From assembly GCA_028821195.1 (NCBI GenBank), contig JAPPHB010000009.1, positions 1 to 40,262 of the forward strand: a stretch of 40,262 nucleotides of DNA. The letters run 5' to 3'. The notes beneath the pieces are model-generated. The model was given only the letters and a program-made list of their open reading frames with translations, did no database searches and was not told where the DNA came from. The position numbers and the translations under genes are program-made. This stretch comes from Gammaproteobacteria bacterium (GTDB lineage: Bacteria; Gemmatimonadota; Gemmatimonadetes; Longimicrobiales; Gaopeijiaceae). Each line of letters starts with the position of its first letter. The stretch's first letter is position 1. Of the stretch, positions 24,450 to 31,976 are shown piece by piece.

Positions 24450-27062
24450 TCAGTCCGCGTTGGGGAGTATCAGATTCGGCAGTTTCGTCCTCCACTCGCT
24501 CATGAGGATGAGCGCACACTCGACGGTCTGACCGCCGTCCGCGACCAACTCGAGCTGTCCGGCGGGTATACTGTCGTCCCAGGCGAAGTTCCCGGACAGG
24601 AAAGCGAGCACCTCGCGTTTGTAGGCGGTGTCCAAATTGTCGAGGTGATCGCCCTTGGTCTCAAGCACCGTGATTCGGCTGCTTTTGCCGTCCGTCCGCA
24701 CGGCGAAGATGAAGTCGGGGTAGATCTTGCTTTTCCTCCAGCCTTGGATGCCGTACTGCATGCGGGCAACGTTGCGGTGCCACCAAGTCAGCGCTTCCTC
24801 GCCGTCAAGGTACACGGCGACATCGCGTTCGTCGCTGTTCAACTCGCCCTCGTACACGGGTGCGAACAGACTCTTCTCCAAGGCGCCGCCGTCCCCAGCT
24901 ACAAGCTGACGGGCGTCGGGCGGCTCGGTCGTTTCGATCTGGAATGGCATTCGCCAGTTGCGACCGTCCAGACGCAGCCGGAACTGGATGCGCCCGGATC
25001 CGACGGCATCCTTGAACAGGGCTTCGGCGCGCCGGTCACGCTCCCGGTCGCACTCTGTGCGCATCTCTTCGAGGACAAGCCGGGCGATCCCGCCAAGCTT
25101 TCGGTCGTCGAAGCCCCGTCGTCGAAGCCCGTCGAGCAACCGGCCCACGATCTCGCGTCCCACAAAGGGATTGGGCACGATGTCCAGCATCATGCGAACC
25201 GCATAGGACGGATCGAAGGCGAGGACTTCGCCGCTCCCGGCAACCGCTTCGCCAACGAACGATCCATCACCGCCGGCCGCAAGCCTGATGCGCCGCAACT
25301 GGGCATCGGCGGCCCGTGCGTTCTCGGGAATGCGCTCCGCGATGCTCTCCGGGTCGAACCCACGCCAGTCGATGCGGGACAGTACATCCGTTTCGTAATC
25401 GAGTTCACGCACTTGGCCGCCCTCCACGACCATGACTTTCGGAAGGTAGATTTTCGCGGATTGGAAGTCCGGGCGGCGGTCGATCCTGCGAATCCCGTGT
25501 CCGGTCCCGGCGGCTTCCTCCCGGGTGACCCGAAGCACCATGTCGCCGAGACCGTCCCGCTCCAGTCCGGCCTTGATCGCTTCCACCACCGCGGCGGTTC
25601 CGGCGTGGTGCGTGATGATGTAGCATTCATCGAGCGCTTCGACACCCGTTCTCAGCGCGTCCGGCTGGCGAAGAATGCGGCCCACAAGCTGGGTCATGGC
25701 GTTCAGGTTTGAGCTTGCGGCCAATGCGCAGAGCACGTAGGCGAACGGGCAGTCCCAGCCCTCTTGCAGCGCCTGCTTCGTGATGATCGCCCGCACCCGG
25801 TTCGTCGGAGACAGAAGATCCTGGTTCTCGGGCTGGTTCAGATCGTTTCGCTCGGCCGTCTTGATGGCGACCTCGGCCTCGTCGAAACCCGCAGTCAACA
25901 GCCACTCCTTCACGTCTTCCGCGTGGATATGGCCACTCTCTCGTTGATCCCTGCCGGTGCGCTCGACTTGGACCAGCATGATCGGGCGGACGTAGCGGTT
26001 GCTGTCGGCGCGGAGCCTGTCGGCGTTGGCTTGCAGCGTGTCCAGCTTGGAGAGCCCCGCATTCAGCGTGGCCCGCCAGTCGGTGCCTTGGCGCGGTTCG
26101 AGATTCAGGGGAATCTTGATCATGCCCTCGCGGTCCAGTTCCCGGCCCGTCACCTCGACCAGCAGGTTGGCATAGCGCCCCGGCCTCGGGTTCCGACCGC
26201 CGCGCGGTTGCATGTCCTTCGGGGTCGCCGTTAGCTCCAGCACGAAGCACGGATTGAACCCGTACAGAGTCCTGGAGGCAAGATCCGAGATCGCCCGGTG
26301 CCCTTCGTCCACAACGACGACGGGGCGGATGACCCGCAGGGCGTTGCCGAGCGAATCTTTCGCCATCGGGAACATCCCTTCATAGGCGTCGAGGTTCCGC
26401 GTCCGCTCCAAGGCCTCCCGGTGCGCCTGCTGCTTGCCCTCGGGCGGAAAGAAGCCATGCACATCGCCCCGGTCTCGAAACATCTTCAGCGACTCCCTGG
26501 TTTCCCGGTTCGCGGCTTGAAGCATTAGGAGCATGACACAGAGGTTGGAGTCTACGTCCCGCGCGTCCAGCCGGTCGGTCCGCTCCATGATCCGCACGCG
26601 TCCGGCGGCGGCGCGGTCGAGTTGTTGCCGGTAGGGGTGCTGGCGGTCCTTCAGGTGCTTCAACGTCTGCCTGTAGATCGCCTCGTTCGGCACGATCCAC
26701 AGCACGAAACCGTGGTTCCGTGCAAGATAACGGCCCATGATACGCGATACGCCCGAAACGGCGAGCCAGGTCTTCCCGCCACCCGTCGGCACCTTGAGCA
26801 CCACGTTGGGAACCGGACGACCGCACCCATCCATGCGCGGCGAAAACGGGATCGCCGCTCGCGACGGCGGCAACGTGCCCGACGCTTTCAGCGCCTCCCA
26901 GGCATGCTTGGTGAAGTCGGGGGTCGACATTGCCAGATGCGGCCTGCTGGCCGCGAGTTCCGCGATCTCGTCGGACTTCCGTTTCTCCTCCTTCAGGTGG
27001 TCCATGTAGGTGTCGAGCGTGGCAAGCACCCGGTCCTGGTATTCCAGGCGGCGGAATCTCAT
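24450..27062 (-). CDS. res: Type III restriction enzyme, Res subunit
   Basis: The product has about 870 residues, a normal Res length. A DEAD/DEAH helicase core starts with VPTGGGKTWLA near residue 90 (Walker A) and VVVDEGHRAI near 245 (motif II); helicase motif VI-like sequence QLVGRILRQP lies near 460. The C-terminal PD-(D/E)xK nuclease is visible as IYPDFIFAVRTDG followed by VLETKGDHL around residues 795-820. It cuts DNA after ATP-driven communication between two unmethylated sites and needs the Mod protein encoded just upstream. The ATG at 27062 lies five bases after the mod stop and has a GGAG site; a TTG at 27071 is an alternative. Confidence 0.92.
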   Translation of the reverse strand: MRFRRLEYQDRVLATLDTYMDHLKEEKRKSDEIAELAASRPHLAMSTPDFTKHAWEALKASGTLPPSRAAIPFSPRMDGCGRPVPNVVLKVPTGGGKTWLAVSGVSRIMGRYLARNHGFVLWIVPNEAIYRQTLKHLKDRQHPYRQQLDRAAAGRVRIMERTDRLDARDVDSNLCVMLLMLQAANRETRESLKMFRDRGDVHGFFPPEGKQQAHREALERTRNLDAYEGMFPMAKDSLGNALRVIRPVVVVDEGHRAISDLASRTLYGFNPCFVLELTATPKDMQPRGGRNPRPGRYANLLVEVTGRELDREGMIKIPLNLEPRQGTDWRATLNAGLSKLDTLQANADRLRADSNRYVRPIMLVQVERTGRDQRESGHIHAEDVKEWLLTAGFDEAEVAIKTAERNDLNQPENQDLLSPTNRVRAIITKQALQEGWDCPFAYVLCALAASSNLNAMTQLVGRILRQPDALRTGVEALDECYIITHHAGTAAVVEAIKAGLERDGLGDMVLRVTREEAAGTGHGIRRIDRRPDFQSAKIYLPKVMVVEGGQVRELDYETDVLSRIDWRGFDPESIAERIPENARAADAQLRRIRLAAGGDGSFVGEAVAGSGEVLAFDPSYAVRMMLDIVPNPFVGREIVGRLLDGLRRRGFDDRKLGGIARLVLEEMRTECDRERDRRAEALFKDAVGSGRIQFRLRLDGRNWRMPFQIETTEPPDARQLVAGDGGALEKSLFAPVYEGELNSDERDVAVYLDGEEALTWWHRNVARMQYGIQGWRKSKIYPDFIFAVRTDGKSSRITVLETKGDHLDNLDTAYKREVLAFLSGNFAWDDSIPAGQLELVADGGQTVECALILMSEWRTKLPNLILPNAD

Positions 27063-27067
27063 GCGCC

Positions 27068-28870
27068 TCAACTCCGGTCGATGCGGTAAAGCGCGAACGG
27101 CAGCGGCGCGAACTCGACCGGGACGTTCTGTTCGGCAAGCATCTTCTGGCTCACGTACCGGGCCGGAGCGAAAACAAGGTGGCGCTTATCGGGGTCCGCT
27201 TCCGCGAACACCTTGGCGCGGAACAGCGTCAGGGCCGCCTCCGGAGACTTCAGCCAATCCAGGTCCGGTTTGTAAATCAACCAGACATGCTGACCGTCGG
27301 CCTCGCCAAGATAGAAGTCCGCCTCACGCATCGACTTCGTGTCGAAGGCGCGATTCGTCGCCATGTGGAAGAGCGCGGCTCCAAGCCCTTCATAGGATGG
27401 CAAGGCCTCCCCGGTCAGCACTCTGTCGAGTTCCACGGGATCGCCAAGTGTACAGTAGGTGAAGGACCCTCCAATCCCCTCGGTCCGCTCCGTAACCGCC
27501 GTCTCGCCGGTGACGATCAGTTCGCCGTTCTTGACCTGCCTCCTGATCCGGTCGTACTCGTGGCCGTGCAGGTTCTCGACTGCCTCGACGGCCTCCGTCA
27601 GCTTGCGGCAGTTCTTCAGCTTCGACCACGTGATCCTTTCCCGCATCAACTCCGTCTTCTGAGTGCCGGAAAAGGCATACCCGCCGATTGCCCTCCTGAC
27701 CCGCTCCGCCGTCAGCCGGTCAGCGTAGTCTTCCATCTCGACGAGGATAAACCTCCGCTCGCCGCCATCACGGTCGTTCGCCTCTAGCACCGCATGCGCC
27801 GTTGTTCCCGATCCGGCGAATGAATCCAGAATCAACCCATCCTCTCCCGTGGAAAGCTCTACGACGCGTCTGAGAAGGCTCGTTGGTTTCGGAGTCTGGA
27901 ATACTTCTTCTTCTTCTTCGGAGAAGATCTCCAGAACCTCCCTTTTCGCCTGTTGCGTATGTCCGACTTCAGACCAATGCCACAACGTCTGCGGAACACG
28001 CCCCTTCCTGACCTCACTGAGGAATATCTTCGGTGCCGGAACGTTGTTTCCATCGTTCCCCCACCAGATCCTGCCGTCTTCGTTCAACGCCCACAGCTTC
28101 TCTTCAGAGACACGCCAATAGGATCCCGGCGGTGGTCCAGATATCACGCGTCCACTCGGACATGTGATCGCGTAAGTGCCTTTGCTGTAGTAGTTTCGGG
28201 CCGCAAGGTTGTTGGGCCGCCAACGCCCTCGGGGATCATCATCGGGGTTCTTGTAGGCCGCATCTTGCTCGGCCGTTCTGCCGAGCAGATTCGGCTTCCA
28301 ATCGTCCTTGTTCTTCGCGTAAACGATCAGGTAGTCGTGGTCTGCCGAAAAGTACTTCACGGTCGCTTTCGGCGCGTACATCTTGTGCCAAATCACAGTA
28401 GCGACGAATTGGCGTTCGCCGAACAACTCGTCCAACATCGACCGCGCACGATGGATCTCGTTCTCGTCCAGCGTCATCCAGAAGCTCCCGGTCTCCGACA
28501 GCAGCTCGTGAAGCAGGCGCAGCCTCGGCCACATCATGGCGCACCACTTATCGTGGCGGAGGCCGTCCTCGATCCCGACCGGATTCGAGTCCAGCCACTC
28601 CCGGATCATCGGGGCGTTCACGTTGTCGTTGTAGCACCACTCCTCGTTGCCGGTGTTGTAGGGCGGGTCGATGAAGACGCAATCCACCATCCCCGCGTAG
28701 AGCGGCAGGAGAGCTTTCAGGGCGTGGAGGTTATCTCCGTGGATGATCAGGTTGCCATCGAGCGCGGGCTCGCCGATTCCCTTCTCGGCGTCCACGACCA
28801 GGGGCCGAAAGGGCACCGACAGGTGGTGGTTGTAGACGAACTCCTTCCCCTTGAAGTTCAGTTGACTCAT
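27068..28870 (-). CDS. mod: Type III DNA methyltransferase, Mod subunit
   Basis: The 600-residue protein has the beta-class amino-methyltransferase order: catalytic DPPYNTG at about residue 68, and the AdoMet-binding DSFAGSGTTAHAV near 347. The variable region between them would contain the target-recognition domain. It methylates adenine on one strand of an asymmetric site, protects the host and guides Res. The recognition sequence cannot be read from the protein. It is the first gene of the mod-res operon; the start ATG at 28870 gives MSQLNFKGKEFVYNH, a usual N-terminus. Location between two integrases and toxin-antitoxin genes marks it as defence cargo. Confidence 0.93.
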   Translation of the reverse strand: MSQLNFKGKEFVYNHHLSVPFRPLVVDAEKGIGEPALDGNLIIHGDNLHALKALLPLYAGMVDCVFIDPPYNTGNEEWCYNDNVNAPMIREWLDSNPVGIEDGLRHDKWCAMMWPRLRLLHELLSETGSFWMTLDENEIHRARSMLDELFGERQFVATVIWHKMYAPKATVKYFSADHDYLIVYAKNKDDWKPNLLGRTAEQDAAYKNPDDDPRGRWRPNNLAARNYYSKGTYAITCPSGRVISGPPPGSYWRVSEEKLWALNEDGRIWWGNDGNNVPAPKIFLSEVRKGRVPQTLWHWSEVGHTQQAKREVLEIFSEEEEEVFQTPKPTSLLRRVVELSTGEDGLILDSFAGSGTTAHAVLEANDRDGGERRFILVEMEDYADRLTAERVRRAIGGYAFSGTQKTELMRERITWSKLKNCRKLTEAVEAVENLHGHEYDRIRRQVKNGELIVTGETAVTERTEGIGGSFTYCTLGDPVELDRVLTGEALPSYEGLGAALFHMATNRAFDTKSMREADFYLGEADGQHVWLIYKPDLDWLKSPEAALTLFRAKVFAEADPDKRHLVFAPARYVSQKMLAEQNVPVEFAPLPFALYRIDRS

Positions 28871-29443
28871 GGATGGATCTGCTCGCCGCGCTGATTCATC
28901 GTCGTGGCCCTCCTTACTGAGCGGGTCTTGGCTCCTAGCTTAGTCCGATGGGGTTCCGGTGGCCCCCGCAATCTAGCCCACACCGGGGATGTCGTACCAC
29001 AGGTTCACTCCGCGGCGAGACGTCCACGAGTTCACGGAGGCTATCGCCGCGAAGGAGGGAAAGACGCATCAGTCAGGTAGCGGGCGGCCGACCGCGCGCT
29101 CCTCGGGGCTTCCCCCGATGCTCCACCGGTGGAGCCCCACCGCCGTCCGGCATCCTCGTCCGTCGCGCCCGCCCGGGGCTGCATGCTCTCGCGCTGGTAG
29201 CGCACTCGGTGAAGCCACCGCCGTTTCGGGGGTTCGTCGGCCAAGAGGGCGACGATGGAGACAGCCAACTAGAGGCGATCCGGCGGCAGGGCGTCCTGAC
29301 CGGTCTCTCCCCGTGCAGCGCATCAACGCGATCCGGCGCGCAAGTAGCACCGAAGCCGATCATTTGGTAGAGTCAATGGGCCACGAATCCCCACCCGATC
29401 CGTACCCACTTGGTCGGCAACCCGAATCGCTGGGAGGTCTGTT
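28871..29443. other. Intergenic region without a supported gene
   Basis: This 573-bp gap lies between the divergent mod gene and hicB. Several open frames exist on both strands but overlap each other, lack ribosome sites and have Arg/Pro-rich composition typical of antisense frames in GC-rich DNA. It must contain the promoters for mod-res and hicBA. I see no repeats or RNA gene. Confidence 0.5.
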
Positions 29444-29665
29444 GTGGACCTGCAATGCATGGCGGTGTTCCGGAAAGTCCCTGAAGGCTACATCGCCTTC
29501 ATCGAGGAGTTTCCCGGCGCCAACACCCAGGGCGCTTCCCTCGAAGAAGCCCGGTCGAACCTTCGCGAGGCCGTCGCGTTGGTGATCGAAGCCAACCGGG
29601 AAATGGCCCGCGAAGACGCCGACGGCGTTGCGGTCATCAGAGAGCCCATCACCGTCACGGCGTGA
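29444..29665 (+). CDS. hicB: HicB family antitoxin
   Basis: The 73-residue protein carries the HicB partial RNase-H-like fold: FRKVPEGYIAFIEEFPGANT, GASLEEARSNLREAV, and a helical tail with VALVIEANREM. It should neutralise the HicA toxin encoded next and help repress the operon. The GTG at 29444 has a GGGAGG site six bases upstream, whereas the ATG at 29459 does not. The end overlaps hicA by four bases. The order antitoxin-toxin is the reverse of the classical hicAB but common. Confidence 0.9.
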   Translation: MDLQCMAVFRKVPEGYIAFIEEFPGANTQGASLEEARSNLREAVALVIEANREMAREDADGVAVIREPITVTA

Positions 29666-29856
29666 AGCGCCGGGACCTGCTGCGGCACTTGACGCAACAC
29701 GGATGCGCCTTTCTGCGCGAAGGCGCGAACCACACCCTCTACATCAACCGGGCGGCCAAGAAGGTCTCGACGATTCCCCGGCACAACGAGATCAACCGGG
29801 ACCTCGCCAGAAAGATCTGCAAGGACCTCCAAGTGCCCCGGCCTCCAGCGAGCTAG
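29662..29856 (+). CDS. hicA: HicA family toxin (mRNA interferase)
   Basis: The 64-residue toxin has the double-stranded-RNA-binding-like fold of HicA, with MKRRDLLRHLTQHGC, then REGANHTLYIN containing the catalytic His, and VSTIPRHNEINRDLARKI. It cleaves mRNA when not bound by HicB. It starts with GTG inside the hicB stop (GTGA overlap), so the two are translationally coupled. Length and motifs look complete. Confidence 0.92.
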   Translation: MKRRDLLRHLTQHGCAFLREGANHTLYINRAAKKVSTIPRHNEINRDLARKICKDLQVPRPPAS

Positions 29857-29857
29857 G

Positions 29858-30118
29858 ATGGCGGATCGGCTGTCGCCGCTGTCGTGGCCCCGGCAGCCCG
29901 GGAAACGGCGGTGTGGATCCTGCGGCAAGCTCTACGTGGGCCGTCCCCGGGAGGAAGCCGTATGCCTCACCTGCGACATCCGGGAGCGGGCGGCTCGGGA
30001 CGAGAACCCGGCAGCCATCGCGATTCGCTTCGGTATCCCCCGGTTCCTCGTTGAGGCTGTGCTGAAACCCGATCCTTACCCGCGCGTAGCCTCGGATGTC
30101 GGGGATCGTCGATCTTGA
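29858..30118 (+). CDS. Small zinc-ribbon protein behind hicBA
   Basis: The 86-residue product starts one base after the hicA stop. Two CxxC pairs, CGSC at residues 19-22 and CLTC at 36-39, would bind one zinc ion. A helical segment after them (NPAAIAIRFGIPRFLVEAVL) could be a helix-turn-helix. I do not know a family with this content. The spacing suggests it is a third member of the hicBA operon, perhaps a DNA-binding co-regulator; this is inference. The C-terminal 15 residues look less constrained. Confidence 0.55.
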   Translation: MADRLSPLSWPRQPGKRRCGSCGKLYVGRPREEAVCLTCDIRERAARDENPAAIAIRFGIPRFLVEAVLKPDPYPRVASDVGDRRS

Positions 30119-30145
30119 CGCGGGAGAAGGCTTCGCTCTTGGCGC

Positions 30146-30571
30146 TCATGCCCCTGCCCAAGGGTCCACGATCTCGATCCCTATGTCCTCGAAATCGCGA
30201 ACGTTGCGCGTCGCCAGCTTCATGCGGCGAGCCGCCGCGATGGCCGCGATCTGGCAATCCGCCGAAGCCACGGGACGCCCGGCGGAGCGGCGCGCGGCGG
30301 CGATGTGACCGTAGGCACGGGCGGCATCCCTGTCGAACGGGAGCACGCGGTCCTCGAAGCCGTCCCGCAGCATCGCCTCGATCTTGAAGAAGAGCGTCTC
30401 GCGTCGACGGCCCATCGGGAGGATGGCGGCACCGTAGCGCAACTCCGCTTCACTCACGGCCGACAGGAACAGGTCCTCCACGGGATGGCCCGAGACCCAG
30501 CGTGCGACGGAGGGTTCGGGAGATTCGCGCATCAACTCTGAGACGACGTTGGTGTCGAGCAGCATGGACAT
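30146..30571 (-). CDS. PIN-domain toxin, VapC/FitB type
   Basis: The 141-residue PIN-domain RNase has the acidic residues expected at the active site: Asp in LLDTNVVSEL, Glu in SAVSEAELRYG, Asp in VASADCQIAA and Asp in RNVRDFED. It is the FitB/VapC type that cleaves RNA, usually initiator tRNA or rRNA in studied cases. The antitoxin gene ends 11 bases upstream, so the two form one operon. The ATG at 30571 or the one six bases later could be used. Confidence 0.92.
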   Translation of the reverse strand: MSMLLDTNVVSELMRESPEPSVARWVSGHPVEDLFLSAVSEAELRYGAAILPMGRRRETLFFKIEAMLRDGFEDRVLPFDRDAARAYGHIAAARRSAGRPVASADCQIAAIAAARRMKLATRNVRDFEDIGIEIVDPWAGA

Positions 30572-30582
30572 GGCTTTCGGAC

Positions 30583-30825
30583 CTATTCGAAGGACGGCGG
30601 CTCACGCCCTGGATCGCGGTCGGGCAACTCCAGATCCACCCCGTTTTCCGGCCCGAAGTGGGAGCGGATGATGCTCGTCAGGTCCCGGGATCTCTTCGCG
30701 CGTCCGACGGCTTTGCGAAGGATCTGCCGGACTTCCTCCTCCATCGAGTGGCCGTTGCCGGCCGCCCGCACGCGCAGGCGCGTCCGTATGTCGTCGTCGA
30801 GGTTGCGGATCGTGATGCTTGCCAT
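30583..30825 (-). CDS. FitA/VapB-type antitoxin, Arc-like
   Basis: The 80-residue protein begins MASITIRNLDDDIRTRLRVR, a ribbon-helix-helix N-terminus as in FitA and Arc/MetJ repressors, with EEEVRQILRKAV forming the second helix. The C-terminal part is flexible and acidic and should wrap the PIN toxin. The ATG at 30825 follows AAGGAGG, the strongest ribosome site in the neighbourhood; the longer frame to 31041 is not needed. A perfect dyad lies 35-55 bp upstream and is its likely operator. Confidence 0.9.
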   Translation of the reverse strand: MASITIRNLDDDIRTRLRVRAAGNGHSMEEEVRQILRKAVGRAKRSRDLTSIIRSHFGPENGVDLELPDRDPGREPPSFE

Positions 30826-30859
30826 GGTTGTTTCCTCCTTGCGCGACGATAAAGCTAGC

Positions 30860-30880
30860 CTCTTGCTTGCGTTGCAAGCA
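30860..30880. promoter_or_regulatory. Perfect dyad, probable antitoxin operator
   Basis: CTTGCTTGC (30860-30868) and its exact complement GCAAGCAAG (30872-30880) flank GTT. The site is upstream of the FitAB/VapBC-type operon, where ribbon-helix-helix antitoxins bind to repress their own promoter. Confidence 0.6.
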
Positions 30881-30953
30881 AGCTTCGACCGCTCGCGGTC
30901 CTTCCGAGATGCGGGGGCGTTTTTCCGCCCCGCTGGCGGAGCTCTTCCGAGCC

Positions 30954-30983
30954 TCTGACACGTTCTGACACAACCTGATACGT
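30954..30983 (+). repeat. Three 10-bp direct repeats
   Basis: TCTGACACGT, TCTGACACAA and CCTGATACGT follow each other without gaps. The spacing of one helical turn places them on one face of the DNA. They precede the palindrome at 30993 and may bind the same regulator cooperatively. Confidence 0.4.
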
Positions 30984-30992
30984 CATAAGAAC

Positions 30993-31008
30993 TTAGGGAA
31001 TTCCCTAA
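30993..31008. promoter_or_regulatory. 16-bp perfect palindrome, probable operator
   Basis: TTAGGGAATTCCCTAA is fully self-complementary and lies about 40 bp before the HTH-AlpA start at 31048. It is a likely operator for the HTH domain encoded next to it, by analogy with phage-type repressors that control their own gene. Confidence 0.55.
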
Positions 31009-31047
31009 TGGTTGTCTTCCGTGCCGGCGGTCTTTCACCATTCATGC

Positions 31048-31590
31048 ATGGAGACGCTGGAAGGGCAGTTCATTTCGCGGGTGGACGCGTTTCTCGGGGA
31101 CTCGGGCGTAAGCCCGTCGGCACTCGGCATGAAGGCGGTGGGCGACCCGAACCTCATGCGCGAGATCGGCCGGGGCCGTTCGCCGTCGCTGAGGACGGCG
31201 GACCGGGTTCTCGCGTTCATTGCGGAGCAGGACGGGGCATCGGGCGGTGCGCGCGATCCGCCTCAACGCCCGAGTAGCCGAAGACCGACCAGAACGCGGA
31301 GAGCCACGAAGAGGAACAGGACGATGACCGAGAACACGATGGAGCAGAGGACGAACCCGCCGACCCGGTTTCTGCGGCTGCCCGAGGTGATGGAGCGCAC
31401 CGGCTTGTCGCGGAGCACGATCTACGTGCGGATGGCCGCGGGGTGCTTCCCCCGACCGGTCGCCCTGGGCGGGCGAGCGGTGGGCTGGATCGAGGCCGAG
31501 GTGGACGAGTGGGTCCGCAACCGCATTGCCGAGAGCCGGTTCGAGGACGCCCGGGCCGATGAGCGCGTTGAGGCCGCGCCGGGCGGCTGA
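31048..31590 (+). CDS. Two-part regulator: HTH domain plus AlpA domain
   Basis: The frame encodes 180 residues with two DNA-binding parts. Residues 1-65 (FISRVDAFLGDSGVSPSALG, then RGRSPSLRTADRVLAFI) look like a phage-type helix-turn-helix. After an Arg/Thr-rich linker, residues about 105-165 are a typical AlpA/MerR-like domain: FLRLPEVMERTGLSRSTIYV, then AVGWIEAEVDEWV. AlpA proteins activate integrase or excision genes in P4-type islands. An internal ATG at 31324, preceded by GAGGAACAGG, could make AlpA alone, so these may be two proteins sharing a frame and not a true fusion. Location 390 bp before integrase 2 fits a control role. Confidence 0.7.
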   Translation: METLEGQFISRVDAFLGDSGVSPSALGMKAVGDPNLMREIGRGRSPSLRTADRVLAFIAEQDGASGGARDPPQRPSSRRPTRTRRATKRNRTMTENTMEQRTNPPTRFLRLPEVMERTGLSRSTIYVRMAAGCFPRPVALGGRAVGWIEAEVDEWVRNRIAESRFEDARADERVEAAPGG

Positions 31591-31667
31591 GGCCCGCCCG
31601 GTTCGATTATGCGGCGCGCTTCGCGGCGGCCGGAGAACAGCTTGTCGAGCGCGTCTTTGGTCGGTCA

Positions 31668-31783
31668 GCCAGCACACGCCGTGTTGAACACGGCGGGCTG
31701 GCAAGGGGGCTATCCGGCCCCCTTAGACCCCCGGACTGTCGCGCCGCTGTACGAGCAGCGGACGCGCGGGGGCGATGCCCCCG
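31668..31783 (+). other. Dual-hairpin element, copy 1, with two extra hairpins
   Basis: Outer arms GCCAGC (31668-31673) and GCTGGC (31697-31702) enclose CGCCGTGT-TGA-ACACGGCG (31677-31695). Directly after comes AAGGGGGC-TATCCG-GCCCCCTT (31703-31724), then AGACCCCC. Two further perfect hairpins follow: CCGCTG/CAGCGG around 31745-31762 and CGGGGGC-GAT-GCCCCCG at 31767-31783. Copies 2 and 3 keep the fold with different stem bases. No U-run follows, so simple termination does not explain it. It fills most of the gap between the AlpA gene and integrase 2. Confidence 0.7.
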
Positions 31784-31873
31784 AACCCCGTCGCCGGTGC
31801 GCTCATGCCTGAGCATCGCTCCGCGATTGCATGATCTAGTGTGGTCTTGAGAAATCCAATATGGTAAGTGAAG

Positions 31874-31903
31874 TTGTTGTGATTGCGTTACTTATGTTAT
31901 ACT
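31874..31903 (+). promoter_or_regulatory. Promoter of integrase 2
   Basis: TTGTTG (31874-31879) and TATACT (31898-31903) are 18 bases apart. The bases TGT before the -10 box form an extended -10 element. The stretch is strongly AT-rich for this window, and the integrase start lies about 65 bp after the predicted transcription start. Confidence 0.6.
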
Positions 31904-31917
31904 GCCGTGTCAAGGCG

Positions 31918-31939
31918 TTCGGTACGTTCCAGTACCGAA
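31918..31939. promoter_or_regulatory. 8-bp dyad downstream of integrase 2 promoter
   Basis: TTCGGTAC (31918-31925) and GTACCGAA (31932-31939) flank GTTCCA. It sits just after the predicted transcription start, so it could be an operator, or the core of an attachment site given the similar arm and spacer lengths at 23136-23158. Confidence 0.4.
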
Positions 31940-31961
31940 AGGGTGACCAGCAGGGTGATCG
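31935..31961 (+). repeat. 27-bp GGGTGA repeat, copy at integrase 2
   Basis: This segment matches 39327-39353 at about 22 of 27 positions. Both contain CCGAAAGGGTGA at the start and GGGTGATCG at the end, with GGGTGA units 12 bp apart. A third GGGTGA (31967-31972) lies 14 bp further on, next to the ATG of integrase 2. Confidence 0.55.
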
Positions 31962-31976
31962 CGAAAGGGTGACCAC

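Noticed and set aside
29041..29363. Three overlapping minus-strand frames in the mod-hicB gap
   Set aside because: They overlap each other in different frames, lack ribosome sites and show no recognisable domain.
31600..31620. GGTTCGATTA resembling a tRNA T-loop near the end of the AlpA gene, a possible attB tRNA fragment
   Set aside because: The flanking bases do not form a T-stem and no acceptor or anticodon arm is present.
31681..31690. GTTGAAC in dual-hairpin copies 1 and 2 matches the integron attC core GTTRRRY
   Set aside because: It lies in the loop of a hairpin and not at the ends of the site, is not kept in copy 3, and there is no integron integrase. It is treated as coincidence.
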